35,705 nt of DNA from Solobacterium sp. (GTDB taxonomy: Bacteria > Bacillota_I > Bacilli_A > Erysipelotrichales > Erysipelotrichaceae). The position numbers were made by a program, and so were the translations under genes. The stretch's first letter is position 1. Each line of letters begins with the position of its first letter. Shown piece after piece: positions 1-6,219 of this stretch. The notes under the pieces are model-generated. The model searched no databases and was not told the DNA's origin. It was given only the letters and a program-made list of their open reading frames with translations. Location of the stretch: NCBI GenBank assembly GCA_024680365.1, contig JAILCN010000055.1, forward strand, positions 1-35,705, written 5' to 3'.

Positions 1-92
1 GAAGTGGTCACACCTGTTCCCATCCCGAACACAGAAGTTAAGCACTTCAGCGGCGGACATAGCCTTACGGCAAAGTATGCACGCTGCCAGGT
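1..92 (+). rRNA. 5S ribosomal RNA, 3' portion (5' end outside window)
   Basis: The sequence carries the near-universal 5S core (CCCATCCCGAACACAGAAGT, then TAAGCACTTCAGCG) and ends in the typical GCTGCCAGG. About the first 20 to 25 bases of the gene lie left of the window. The 3' end is estimated from the family because its helix I partner is not visible. A strong terminator follows at once, so this is most likely the last gene of an rRNA operon. Confidence 0.94.
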
Positions 93-95
93 CAT

Positions 96-126
96 CGAGG
101 AGTGAGTTCACTCCTCGTTTTATTTT
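96..126 (+). terminator. Intrinsic terminator of the rRNA operon
   Basis: A perfect stem (CGAGGAGTG with CACTCCTCG, tight loop around 105-108) is followed by a T-rich run at 118-126. It directly follows the 5S rRNA and marks the end of the rRNA transcript. Confidence 0.85.
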
Positions 127-147
127 GTCTGGCGATTGATATATAAT
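119..147 (+). promoter_or_regulatory. Candidate promoter for the VanY-like gene
   Basis: A perfect -10 hexamer TATAAT lies at 142-147. Only a poor -35 (TTTATT, 119-124, 17-base spacer) precedes it, overlapping the T-run of the rRNA terminator. The predicted transcription start (about 154) is only a few bases before the ATG at 158. The weak -35 keeps confidence modest. Confidence 0.35.
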
Positions 148-157
148 ATCCTTACTT

Positions 158-1234
158 ATGAAAAATGACACTGAACGCAGATTCTATATCAAAATAACGA
201 TAGCGCTGGTCCTGACAGCACTGATCGTTTTTGGTCTGCTTTATCTGCTTCTGACAAATGCGGCAGACCGGATCCGCCATCATGGAGATGCTTCGCCGAC
301 ACCGGATGTGACTGCCTCACCGCTGCCGACTGAAACGTCCACAGCGGAACCTACCGGAACACCGGAGGATACCGGGTCTCCTGAACCAACAGCGGATATT
401 ACTGCGGAGCCTTCACCGACTGCGGATGTTTCGCCGACCCCAGAGATCACGCCGTCTTCCGAGCCATCTGCTGAACCATCTGAAACACCGGATGAGACAC
501 CGACACCTACCCCTGAGATCACGCCGACACCAACGCCGGAAATAACACCCACACCGACACCGGAGATCACAGCGACGCCGACACCGGAGATCACACCGAC
601 CCCGACGCCGGAAGTAACGCCGACACCTACACCGGAAGTTACGCCAGGGCCGACACCTTCAGGGGAAGCAGATCCTGTTTCGGATGCTTCACTGACGAAA
701 GTAGCCAACCGGAATCATCTGATCGATCCGAATTTTGTGCCGGCTGATCTGATGGTGCCGAATGTAAAGATGAATAACACCCAGCAGCTGCGCCGGGAAG
801 CAGGCGAAGCGCTGGAGAAAATGTTTGCGGCAGCGAAGAAAGCAGGGTATAAGCTGAAGCTTGTCAGCGGATACCGGACATACAGCCGCCAGAAGATCCT
901 CTGGAATACCTATGTCACCCGCTACGGCACAAAAGAAGCTTCCCGGATCGATTCCTATCCGGGTGCATCTGAGCATATGCTGGGCCTGGCTGTCGATCTG
1001 GGCACAACAGATGACAAATGCCGTCTGGAAGCGTGCTTCGCAAATACGAAAGCATATCAGTGGCTTGTAAAGCACTGCAGCGAATATGGATATATCCTGC
1101 GTTATCCGAAGAATAAGGAAGATGTTACCGGACTGAAATTCCATCCGTGGGGATACCGCTATGTCGGTGTTGAGGAAGCAAAAAAGATCATGGCTTCCGG
1201 ACTCACGATGGAAGAATACTACGGTATGCAATAA
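158..1234 (+). CDS. VanY/M15-family D-Ala-D-Ala carboxypeptidase-like, membrane-anchored
   Basis: The 358-residue protein has a short basic N-terminus and one membrane segment (about 12-32). A very Thr/Pro/Glu-rich stalk follows (about 45-170, with an 8-residue repeat), then a C-terminal VanY-type domain (about 180-355). The family trims D-Ala or related residues from peptidoglycan stems outside the membrane. Visible motifs are SGYR (237-240) and SEHMLGLAVD (271-280), giving zinc ligands H273 and D280. The last motif reads H329-P-W-G332-YRYVG where the family normally has E-P-W-H, so both the catalytic Glu and the third zinc ligand are substituted. The only possible start is ATG 158, because an in-frame stop lies just upstream, and no Shine-Dalgarno sequence precedes it. 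The next gene follows after 11 bases. Fold assignment is firm; activity is uncertain. Confidence 0.85.
   Translation: MKNDTERRFYIKITIALVLTALIVFGLLYLLLTNAADRIRHHGDASPTPDVTASPLPTETSTAEPTGTPEDTGSPEPTADITAEPSPTADVSPTPEITPSSEPSAEPSETPDETPTPTPEITPTPTPEITPTPTPEITATPTPEITPTPTPEVTPTPTPEVTPGPTPSGEADPVSDASLTKVANRNHLIDPNFVPADLMVPNVKMNNTQQLRREAGEALEKMFAAAKKAGYKLKLVSGYRTYSRQKILWNTYVTRYGTKEASRIDSYPGASEHMLGLAVDLGTTDDKCRLEACFANTKAYQWLVKHCSEYGYILRYPKNKEDVTGLKFHPWGYRYVGVEEAKKIMASGLTMEEYYGMQ
500..643 (+). repeat. 24-bp tandem repeat (six units) encoding the Thr/Pro stalk
   Basis: Residues 115-162 of the VanY-like protein are six imperfect copies of an 8-residue unit TPTPTPEI (I/V variants, one A, some drift). 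At DNA level this is a 24-bp period of the type ACACCGACACCGGAGATC. Such coding repeats change copy number by slippage, which would alter stalk length without breaking the frame. Confidence 0.85.
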
Positions 1235-1245
1235 GGAGTAAATAA

Positions 1246-2913
1246 ATGAAAAAATTCAATATACCGACGCCGAAGGTGAACAGGGATTTCTTTACTGCGC
1301 GCGGTAAAGAACCTCTTTCCGCCATTCTGATCCCGCTGGCTGTCACAGCAGTGATCTTCGCGGCAGCGTTTTACCTGTTTCTGCCTTCACTGAATCTCCA
1401 TGACGGAGAGTTCTGGTTCTTTGTCATCTCTGCAATTATCTTATATATGGTGATCAAGGGACTGCACATGAGCATTCATCATATCAGAGGCTCTGTGAAA
1501 ATATCGTTCCTGGTCCTGTGCTGTCTTCTGGCAGCCTGGGCACTGCTTGGCTTATGGAGCACCAAGCTGTTTCATGCAAAGGCATATTCTCAGATCCTGA
1601 CCGTCACTGACGACACGGTGGAAAGCATTCCTTCTGTGGAAGCGACTGATGCGATTGCCCTGATGGATACAGCCAGTGCCGAACGGCTGGGCGACCGGCG
1701 CATCGGTTCACTGACCGATGTCGTCAGCCAGTTCAATGTCGGCGAATACATTCAGATCAATTACCGGGAAACACCGTCGAAGGTCGCAGCGCTTTCCTAT
1801 GACGGATTCTTCAAATGGTCCGCAAACCGCGGCAGAGGTGTTCCGGGCTATGTCATTGTCAATCCGGTCGACATGTCAGCCGAATATGTTGCGCTGGAAA
1901 ACGGCATGCGCTATGTGCCTTCCGCCTGGTTCAATGACAACCTGTACCGCCGCATCCGCTTCAAATACCCGTTTGATATGATCGGCAATCTGCACTTTGA
2001 GATCGATGAAGACGGCAAGCCGTGGTACATCGCATCCGTCTATCAGAAAAAGATCGGCTGGTTCGGCGGCCTGCAGGTCAAAGGCGCCATCGTGGCGGAT
2101 CCGGTCAGCGGTGAGATCGCAAAGTACAATACCGGAGAGATCCCGGTATTCGCGGACGTTGTCTTTGACGGCGATCTGATCTGCACGCAGTACAATAACT
2201 ACGCGCAGCTGAAGCACGGCTTCTGGAACAGCATTTTCGCCCAGACAGACTGCCGCCGCGTTACGACGCTGGTCGAAACAGATGACGATGAAAGCAGAAC
2301 GTACTCCGACTACGGCTATATCGCAATGGACGGCGATATCTGGATCTACACCGGCGTCACATCTGTCAACGGCGACAGCTCCAACCTCGGCTTTATCCTG
2401 TCCAACGAAAGAACAGAAGAGACAAGATATATTCCGTGCGCCGGTGCGGATGAATTCTCCGGCATGAGAAGCGCGGAGGGTGAAGTGCAGGAGAAGGGAT
2501 ATACAGCTTCTTTTCCGAGCCTGATCAATGTGGACGGCGTACCGACCTACATCATGGTCCTGAAAGATGCCAACGGGCTTGTCAAGATGTTCGCCGCAGT
2601 CAATGTTGAGCAGTACAACCAGGTCGTTACCGCGTCTTCCCAGGAAGAATGTCTGAACAGATACCGGATGATGATCACCGGCAAGACACCTTCTGAAGAA
2701 GAGGTCGATCCTTCCGCTCTGAAGGAGAAAACGATCGTTGTCACAAAGATGGAGAAAATCGATATTGAAGGCAATACATGGCTTTATATCGTAGATGAAA
2801 AGAAGGAAATCTATAAAGCAAAATACGCCGATGTACTGGGAATGCTGATGGTAAGCGAAGGCGATTCCATCACAATTCTTACAGATGGCAGCACATTCCG
2901 GATGAAAGAATAA
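1246..2913 (+). CDS. Unrecognised membrane protein, three N-terminal membrane segments
   Basis: I do not recognise this 555-residue protein. It starts at ATG 1246 behind a good ribosome site (AAGGAG), 11 bases after the VanY-like gene, so the two are probably co-transcribed. Hydrophobic segments lie at about 25-47, 56-72 and 86-105. The remaining roughly 450 residues are soluble, rich in aromatic and acidic residues, and contain no motif I can name. Short strand-like stretches with repeated Gly/Asp turns (for example WYIASVYQKK and DIWIYTGVTS) suggest a beta-rich, possibly propeller-like fold; that is an inference. The neighbour suggests an envelope role, with no direct evidence for it. Confidence 0.8.
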   Translation: MKKFNIPTPKVNRDFFTARGKEPLSAILIPLAVTAVIFAAAFYLFLPSLNLHDGEFWFFVISAIILYMVIKGLHMSIHHIRGSVKISFLVLCCLLAAWALLGLWSTKLFHAKAYSQILTVTDDTVESIPSVEATDAIALMDTASAERLGDRRIGSLTDVVSQFNVGEYIQINYRETPSKVAALSYDGFFKWSANRGRGVPGYVIVNPVDMSAEYVALENGMRYVPSAWFNDNLYRRIRFKYPFDMIGNLHFEIDEDGKPWYIASVYQKKIGWFGGLQVKGAIVADPVSGEIAKYNTGEIPVFADVVFDGDLICTQYNNYAQLKHGFWNSIFAQTDCRRVTTLVETDDDESRTYSDYGYIAMDGDIWIYTGVTSVNGDSSNLGFILSNERTEETRYIPCAGADEFSGMRSAEGEVQEKGYTASFPSLINVDGVPTYIMVLKDANGLVKMFAAVNVEQYNQVVTASSQEECLNRYRMMITGKTPSEEEVDPSALKEKTIVVTKMEKIDIEGNTWLYIVDEKKEIYKAKYADVLGMLMVSEGDSITILTDGSTFRMKE

Positions 2914-2922
2914 TTGTTTATC

Positions 2923-2959
2923 ATGCATGTATGTGAAAAATGTGGTATTATGCATGTAT
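2923..2959 (+). promoter_or_regulatory. MarR-gene promoter with paired operator-like repeats
   Basis: An extended -10 (TGG then TATTAT, 2943-2951) lies 29 bases upstream of the MarR start. Two identical 10-mers, ATGCATGTAT, sit at 2923-2932 and 2950-2959, exactly 27 bases apart. One covers the -35 position and the other the transcription start. Each contains an ATGCAT palindrome. The layout suits autorepression by the MarR protein. Confidence 0.5.
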
Positions 2960-2979
2960 ATTTTTTCACCGGAGGTTGC

Positions 2980-3429
2980 ATGAAAAAGGAGAACAACATT
3001 ACCCAGAGCATCACCCATACCATGATGCTCGTGACAAATCACTGCTGGAAGTATGTTAAGAAAAACTCCAGAAACTCTGATATGTCAAAAGTGCAATTCA
3101 ACGTCTGCTCTGTGGTCTATCATTATCCGGGAATCAGTCAGGACGGTATCTCGAAGACGCTTCAGATGGACAAGAGCTCCATCGCCAAGCTGATCTTCAA
3201 GCTGATCCAGATGGGAATGATCGAACGCAAAGTAAATCCAAACGACCGTCGTGAATACCAGATATATTTAACCAAAGCCGGTAAAAAAGCAGTTAAGGAT
3301 ACCCTCTCCATTGTCAATGAATGGGAAACTTCCGTTTTCGGAACAATGGGTGAAAACTGGAAAGAAACCATTATGGAGTATCTGACACAGTTTGAAAAAG
3401 CCGCAAGAGAAAAGGAATATGACGTATAG
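2980..3429 (+). CDS. MarR-family transcriptional regulator
   Basis: The 149-residue protein has the MarR winged-helix layout: an N-terminal dimerisation helix, a helix-turn-helix at about 52-78 (GISQDGISKTLQMDKSSIAK) and a wing with the family signature NPNDRREYQIYLT (about 86-98). A C-terminal amphipathic helix follows. An upstream in-frame ATG at 2914 is rejected: it would overlap the promoter and repeats, whereas ATG 2980 has a good GGAGG 5 bases upstream. The regulator precedes the PTS genes in the same direction, with a promoter between them. It could control that operon, itself, or the unknown membrane gene upstream. The ligand cannot be told from sequence. Confidence 0.88.
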   Translation: MKKENNITQSITHTMMLVTNHCWKYVKKNSRNSDMSKVQFNVCSVVYHYPGISQDGISKTLQMDKSSIAKLIFKLIQMGMIERKVNPNDRREYQIYLTKAGKKAVKDTLSIVNEWETSVFGTMGENWKETIMEYLTQFEKAAREKEYDV

Positions 3430-3444
3430 TCTGTTCCTTTTTTT
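3410..3444 (+). terminator. Possible weak terminator after the MarR gene
   Basis: AAAAGGAA at 3410-3417 can pair with TTCCTTTT at 3434-3441, followed by more T residues. The stem is AT-rich with a 16-base loop and overlaps the end of the coding region, so support is limited. Confidence 0.35.
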
Positions 3445-3482
3445 AGGTTTTTTTAAAAAAATGCCTGGAAATAAATATTTCA

Positions 3483-3510
3483 TTGAAATGCAAGCGCTTT
3501 CGTTTATAAT
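3483..3510 (+). promoter_or_regulatory. Promoter of the PTS operon with embedded cre site
   Basis: The -35 TTGAAA (3483-3488) and -10 TATAAT (3505-3510) are 16 bases apart. The spacer contains TGCAAGCGCTTTCG (3489-3502), a close match to the CcpA operator consensus TGWAANCGNTNWCA. A cre site between -35 and -10 normally means repression by CcpA with HPr-Ser-P when preferred sugars are present. Confidence 0.72.
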
Positions 3511-3552
3511 TTATTTAGACAACTGAGATTGTTTTAAGAAAGAAGGTATAAT

Positions 3553-3861
3553 ATGGCAAAAACAATTACATTATTCTGCTCTGCGGGCATGTCCACATCT
3601 CTGCTGGTCAACAAGATGAAGGAAGAAGCTCAGAAGAAGGGTGCTGAGTACAACATCGCTGCATATTCCCTGAACGAAGTTGATGTTTACGGCCCTCAGG
3701 CAGACGTTATTCTGGTTGGACCGCAGGTTCGTTTCGCTCTCGACAAGATCAGAAAGCAGTTCCCGGACAAGCCGGTTGACTCCATCGATATGCGTGCTTA
3801 CGGCATGATGGACGGCAAAGCTGCGATCGCTCTTGCAGAGAAACTGATGGGAATTCAGTAA
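3553..3861 (+). CDS. PTS IIB component, lactose/cellobiose family (copy 1)
   Basis: The 102-residue cytoplasmic phosphocarrier accepts a phosphoryl group from IIA on Cys9 and passes it to a sugar at the IIC transporter. The phosphocysteine loop is plain: LFCSAGMSTSLLVNKMKEEA, with C9. Length is normal for CelA-type IIB. The start has AAGAAGG 8 bases upstream. It is the first gene of a IIB-IIB-IIA operon and a clear paralogue of the next gene: the two share the Cys loop, VGPQVR/LGPQVR and YGMMDGK/YGLMDGK. No IIC permease is present in the window, so the sugar cannot be assigned; cellobiose, chitobiose and lactose are all possible. Confidence 0.92.
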   Translation: MAKTITLFCSAGMSTSLLVNKMKEEAQKKGAEYNIAAYSLNEVDVYGPQADVILVGPQVRFALDKIRKQFPDKPVDSIDMRAYGMMDGKAAIALAEKLMGIQ

Positions 3862-3871
3862 TTCTGAAAAA

Positions 3872-3895
3872 AGGGAACAGCGAAAGCTGTTTCTT
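3872..3895 (+). other. Intercistronic hairpin with GAAA tetraloop
   Basis: GAACAGC (3875-3881) and GCTGTTT (3886-3892) close a GAAA loop, and the stem extends to about 10 pairs with two G-U pairs. Only a weak T/C run follows. It lies between the two IIB genes and could stabilise or partly terminate the mRNA, giving unequal expression. Confidence 0.55.
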
Positions 3896-3930
3896 CAATA
3901 CCACCATAACTAATTTGAGAGGAGAGTAAA

Positions 3931-4248
3931 ATGGCGGACAAAGTAGTAACATTATTCTGCGCAGCAGGCATGTCAACATCCCTGCTCGTCAACAAAATGA
4001 AGGAAGCTGCAGCAGCTAAGGGTCTCGACTGGGAAATCGCTGCATTCTCCCTGAATGATTTCGATGACAAGGCTCCCCTGGCAGACGTCTGCCTGCTTGG
4101 ACCGCAGGTTCGTTATGCACTGAACAAGCTGAGAACAGCTCATCCTGACTATCTGATCACAGACATCCCGATGCAGATGTATGGTCTGATGGATGGTAAA
4201 GGAACAGTCGGACTGGCAGAAAAGCTGCTGGCAGAAAAGAAAGGATAA
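3931..4248 (+). CDS. PTS IIB component, lactose/cellobiose family (copy 2)
   Basis: The 105-residue protein is homologous to the preceding IIB. Its phosphocysteine is C10 in LFCAAGMSTSLLVNKMKEAA. The ribosome site GAGAGGAG is strong. The gene lies 69 bases after copy 1, with a hairpin in the gap, and 5 bases before the IIA gene. Sequence outside the active loop and the GPQVR and DGK motifs has diverged clearly from copy 1, so this is an old duplication rather than a recent one. The two may serve different IIC permeases encoded elsewhere, or one may have a regulatory job. Confidence 0.92.
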   Translation: MADKVVTLFCAAGMSTSLLVNKMKEAAAAKGLDWEIAAFSLNDFDDKAPLADVCLLGPQVRYALNKLRTAHPDYLITDIPMQMYGLMDGKGTVGLAEKLLAEKKG

Positions 4249-4253
4249 ATAAC

Positions 4254-4565
4254 ATGGAAGGCACAGAACTCGTTGCGTTTAACATTATCGCGTCTGTAGG
4301 AACAGCTCGTTCTTCTTACATCGCTGCTATTGATGAAGCAGCTGCAGGAAACTACGAAGAAGCTGAAAAGCTGATCAAAGAAGGTCAGGAAGCTTTCAAC
4401 GGCGGACACTCCGCTCACCAGGAACTGCTCGTCAAGATGGCAAACGGCGAAGACGTCACAATGACTCTTCTCCTCACACATGCTGAAGACCAGCTGATGA
4501 GTGCTGAAGCATTCGGAATTCTGGCTGAAAAGTTTGTTGCTCTGTACAAGAAGGTCAACGCTTGA
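4254..4565 (+). CDS. PTS IIA component, lactose/cellobiose family
   Basis: The 103-residue all-helical phosphocarrier takes phosphate from HPr and gives it to IIB. The LacF/CelC-type active site is seen as LLLTHAEDQLM with His76 as phosphorylation site. The usual N-terminal pattern is also present, with IIASVGTARSSYIAA and later EAFNGGHSAHQELL. It begins 5 bases after the second IIB gene and is followed by a strong terminator, so the operon ends here without IIC. Its HPr partner is probably the ptsH gene at 15669, which also carries a cre site. Confidence 0.93.
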   Translation: MEGTELVAFNIIASVGTARSSYIAAIDEAAAGNYEEAEKLIKEGQEAFNGGHSAHQELLVKMANGEDVTMTLLLTHAEDQLMSAEAFGILAEKFVALYKKVNA

Positions 4566-4575
4566 TCCAGTTATG

Positions 4576-4601
4576 AAAAGATCTCGAAAGAGATCTTTTT
4601 T
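4576..4601 (+). terminator. Intrinsic terminator of the PTS operon
   Basis: AAAAGATCTC and GAGATCTTTT form a perfect 10-bp stem around a GAAA loop, followed by further T residues. It lies 10 bases after the IIA stop codon. Confidence 0.88.
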
Positions 4602-4654
4602 CATCTTCTCTTTCTCTCTTTTTTCAATTAAGATGACAAAGAAGGGAGAACAGT

Positions 4655-5311
4655 ATGACGGTAAAAGCAATTCTGTTTGATTTTGACTACACTCTCGGCG
4701 ACCGGGATGCTTACGCATACGACTGCTACAAAATGATCCTGGAAAAGTATTCCGGCATCAGTGATCCGCTGATGTTTGAATCTGTTCTGCAGAACTGCAT
4801 GGTCTGGGATCAGCAGGGAGATGTCAACAAAGCCTATCTCAAAACAAAACTGAAAGAGGATTACGGGATCATCCTTCCGATCGAAGATTTCAATACATAC
4901 TGGGATTCTGTTCTCTGGCAGTACTGCAGACCATACGATGATGCAGAACTGACACTGAAGGAACTGTCCGGAAAATACAAACTCGGACTGGTCACCAACG
5001 GACCTTCCGACGGCCAGCGCAAAAAGCTGGAACAGTCGGGACTCAGCAGTTATTTCAGTGATGACGCGGTCACGGTCAGCGGTGATTATCCGTTCAAAAA
5101 GCCTGATCCGCGGCTGTTTCTGGAAGCCTGCCGGAAACTCGATGTGAAACCGGAAGAAGCTGTTTATGTCGGCGACCTGTTTTACCGGGATGTTCTCGGT
5201 GCAGCGCAGGCAGGCCTGACTCCGGTGTGGATGTGGGACAAAGGCATAAGAAAATGTGATTATAACTGCCTGATCATACACAAAATCAGTGATCTTCTGG
5301 AGCACTTTTGA
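4655..5311 (+). CDS. HAD-superfamily hydrolase (YjjG-like phosphatase)
   Basis: The 218-residue cytoplasmic hydrolase is of HAD subfamily I. Motif I is DFDYTLGD, with nucleophile D9 and acid/base D11. Motif II is the T in VTNGP (about 113-117), motif III the Lys in FKKPDP, and motif IV the acidic GDLFYRD. An alpha-helical cap lies between motifs I and II (about 20-95), typical of YjjG/2-haloacid-type members that remove phosphate from small metabolites or nucleotides. The substrate is not predictable. It has a good ribosome site (GAAGGGAG) and sits alone between the PTS terminator and the transketolase promoter. I see no clear promoter of its own in 4602-4654, which is mainly pyrimidines. Confidence 0.88.
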   Translation: MTVKAILFDFDYTLGDRDAYAYDCYKMILEKYSGISDPLMFESVLQNCMVWDQQGDVNKAYLKTKLKEDYGIILPIEDFNTYWDSVLWQYCRPYDDAELTLKELSGKYKLGLVTNGPSDGQRKKLEQSGLSSYFSDDAVTVSGDYPFKKPDPRLFLEACRKLDVKPEEAVYVGDLFYRDVLGAAQAGLTPVWMWDKGIRKCDYNCLIIHKISDLLEHF

Positions 5312-5320
5312 TGAATTTCT

Positions 5321-5373
5321 CCACTTGTTAAATATTTAATTAAGTGGACAAGAGAATAATGTGATATTATAAT
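5321..5373 (+). promoter_or_regulatory. Transketolase promoter with operator-like dyad
   Basis: TGGACA (5345-5350) and TATAAT (5368-5373), 17 bases apart, form a good promoter. Overlapping the -35 is an imperfect dyad: CCACTT (5321-5326) pairs with AAGTGG (5342-5347) around a 12-bp palindrome TTAAATATTTAA (5328-5339) with nearly the same centre. No T-run follows, so it is an operator candidate rather than a terminator for the HAD gene. Confidence 0.6.
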
Positions 5374-5402
5374 TCGGCAGTCGAGAGAAAGGGGACAGAC
5401 TT

Positions 5403-6218
5403 ATGGATGTTGAAGCTCTTCGTAAACATGCGAAAAATATTCGCATCAACGTGATCAAACAGGTTTCCGGCGCACAGTCCGGACATCCGGGCGGATCGCT
5501 TGGTGCCGCAGATATTCTGACAGTCCTGTACTTTGAAGTAATGGACATTACTCCGGAGAATGCAGGAACACAGAACAGAGACCGTTTCGTATTATCAAAA
5601 GGACATTGCTCGCCGCTGCTCTATGCAGTTCTGGCGGAAAAGGGAATTCTTCCGGAAGAAGAACTGAAAACGTTCCGTAAGCTGCATTCCAGACTTCAGG
5701 GACACCCGGATATGAACGAGATCGACGGTGTGGATATGAGCACCGGTTCGCTCGGACAGGGACTTTCCGCAGCAGTCGGCATGGCGCTTGCAAACAAACT
5801 TGATAAAAATGATCACCGTATCTACGCGCTGGTAGGCGACGGTGAAGCGGAAGAAGGCCAGATCTGGGAAGCAGCGATGGCAGCCGCTCATTACAACTGC
5901 GACAATCTGTGTGCCGTGATTGATGAGAACGGCCTGCAGATCGACGGCAGAACAGCAGACGTCATCGGACCGGCACCGTTTGAGCCGAAGTTCGAAGCGT
6001 TCGGCTGGCACGTGATCAGCGTAGACGGACATGATTATAAAGCACTGAAAGACGCGTTTGACGAAGCAAAGACCGTCAAGGGCAAGCCGACCTGCATCGT
6101 CGCAAAGACGATCAAGGGCAAAGGCGTTTCCTTCATGGAGAACGAAGCGTCCTGGCATGGAAAAGCTCCGAACGCGGAACTGACAGCGGTAGCGTTAAAA
6201 GATCTGGAGGGTTTATAA
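5403..6218 (+). CDS. Transketolase, N-terminal (thiamine-diphosphate binding) subunit
   Basis: The 271-residue protein is the PP-domain half of a split transketolase, which moves two-carbon ketol units in the non-oxidative pentose phosphate pathway. Motifs are SGHPGGSLGAADIL, SKGHCSPLLYAVL, and the ThDP-Mg signature beginning GDGEAEEGQIWEAA and ending with DENGLQIDG. The ribosome site is GAAAGGGG. The gene ends one base before the start of the C-terminal subunit, the common arrangement in clostridia and relatives where two proteins form one enzyme. Related two-subunit ThDP enzymes exist (DXS-like, apulose transketolase), but the neighbouring genes argue for general carbon metabolism. Confidence 0.93.
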   Translation: MDVEALRKHAKNIRINVIKQVSGAQSGHPGGSLGAADILTVLYFEVMDITPENAGTQNRDRFVLSKGHCSPLLYAVLAEKGILPEEELKTFRKLHSRLQGHPDMNEIDGVDMSTGSLGQGLSAAVGMALANKLDKNDHRIYALVGDGEAEEGQIWEAAMAAAHYNCDNLCAVIDENGLQIDGRTADVIGPAPFEPKFEAFGWHVISVDGHDYKALKDAFDEAKTVKGKPTCIVAKTIKGKGVSFMENEASWHGKAPNAELTAVALKDLEGL

Positions 6219-6219
6219 G

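Noticed and set aside
500-643. Regular repeats as a CRISPR array
   Set aside because: The units are contiguous without spacers and encode an in-frame Thr/Pro stalk.
280-708. Gly/Val/Ser repeat protein on the minus strand
   Set aside because: It is only the reverse reading of the Thr/Pro stalk repeat of the VanY-like gene.
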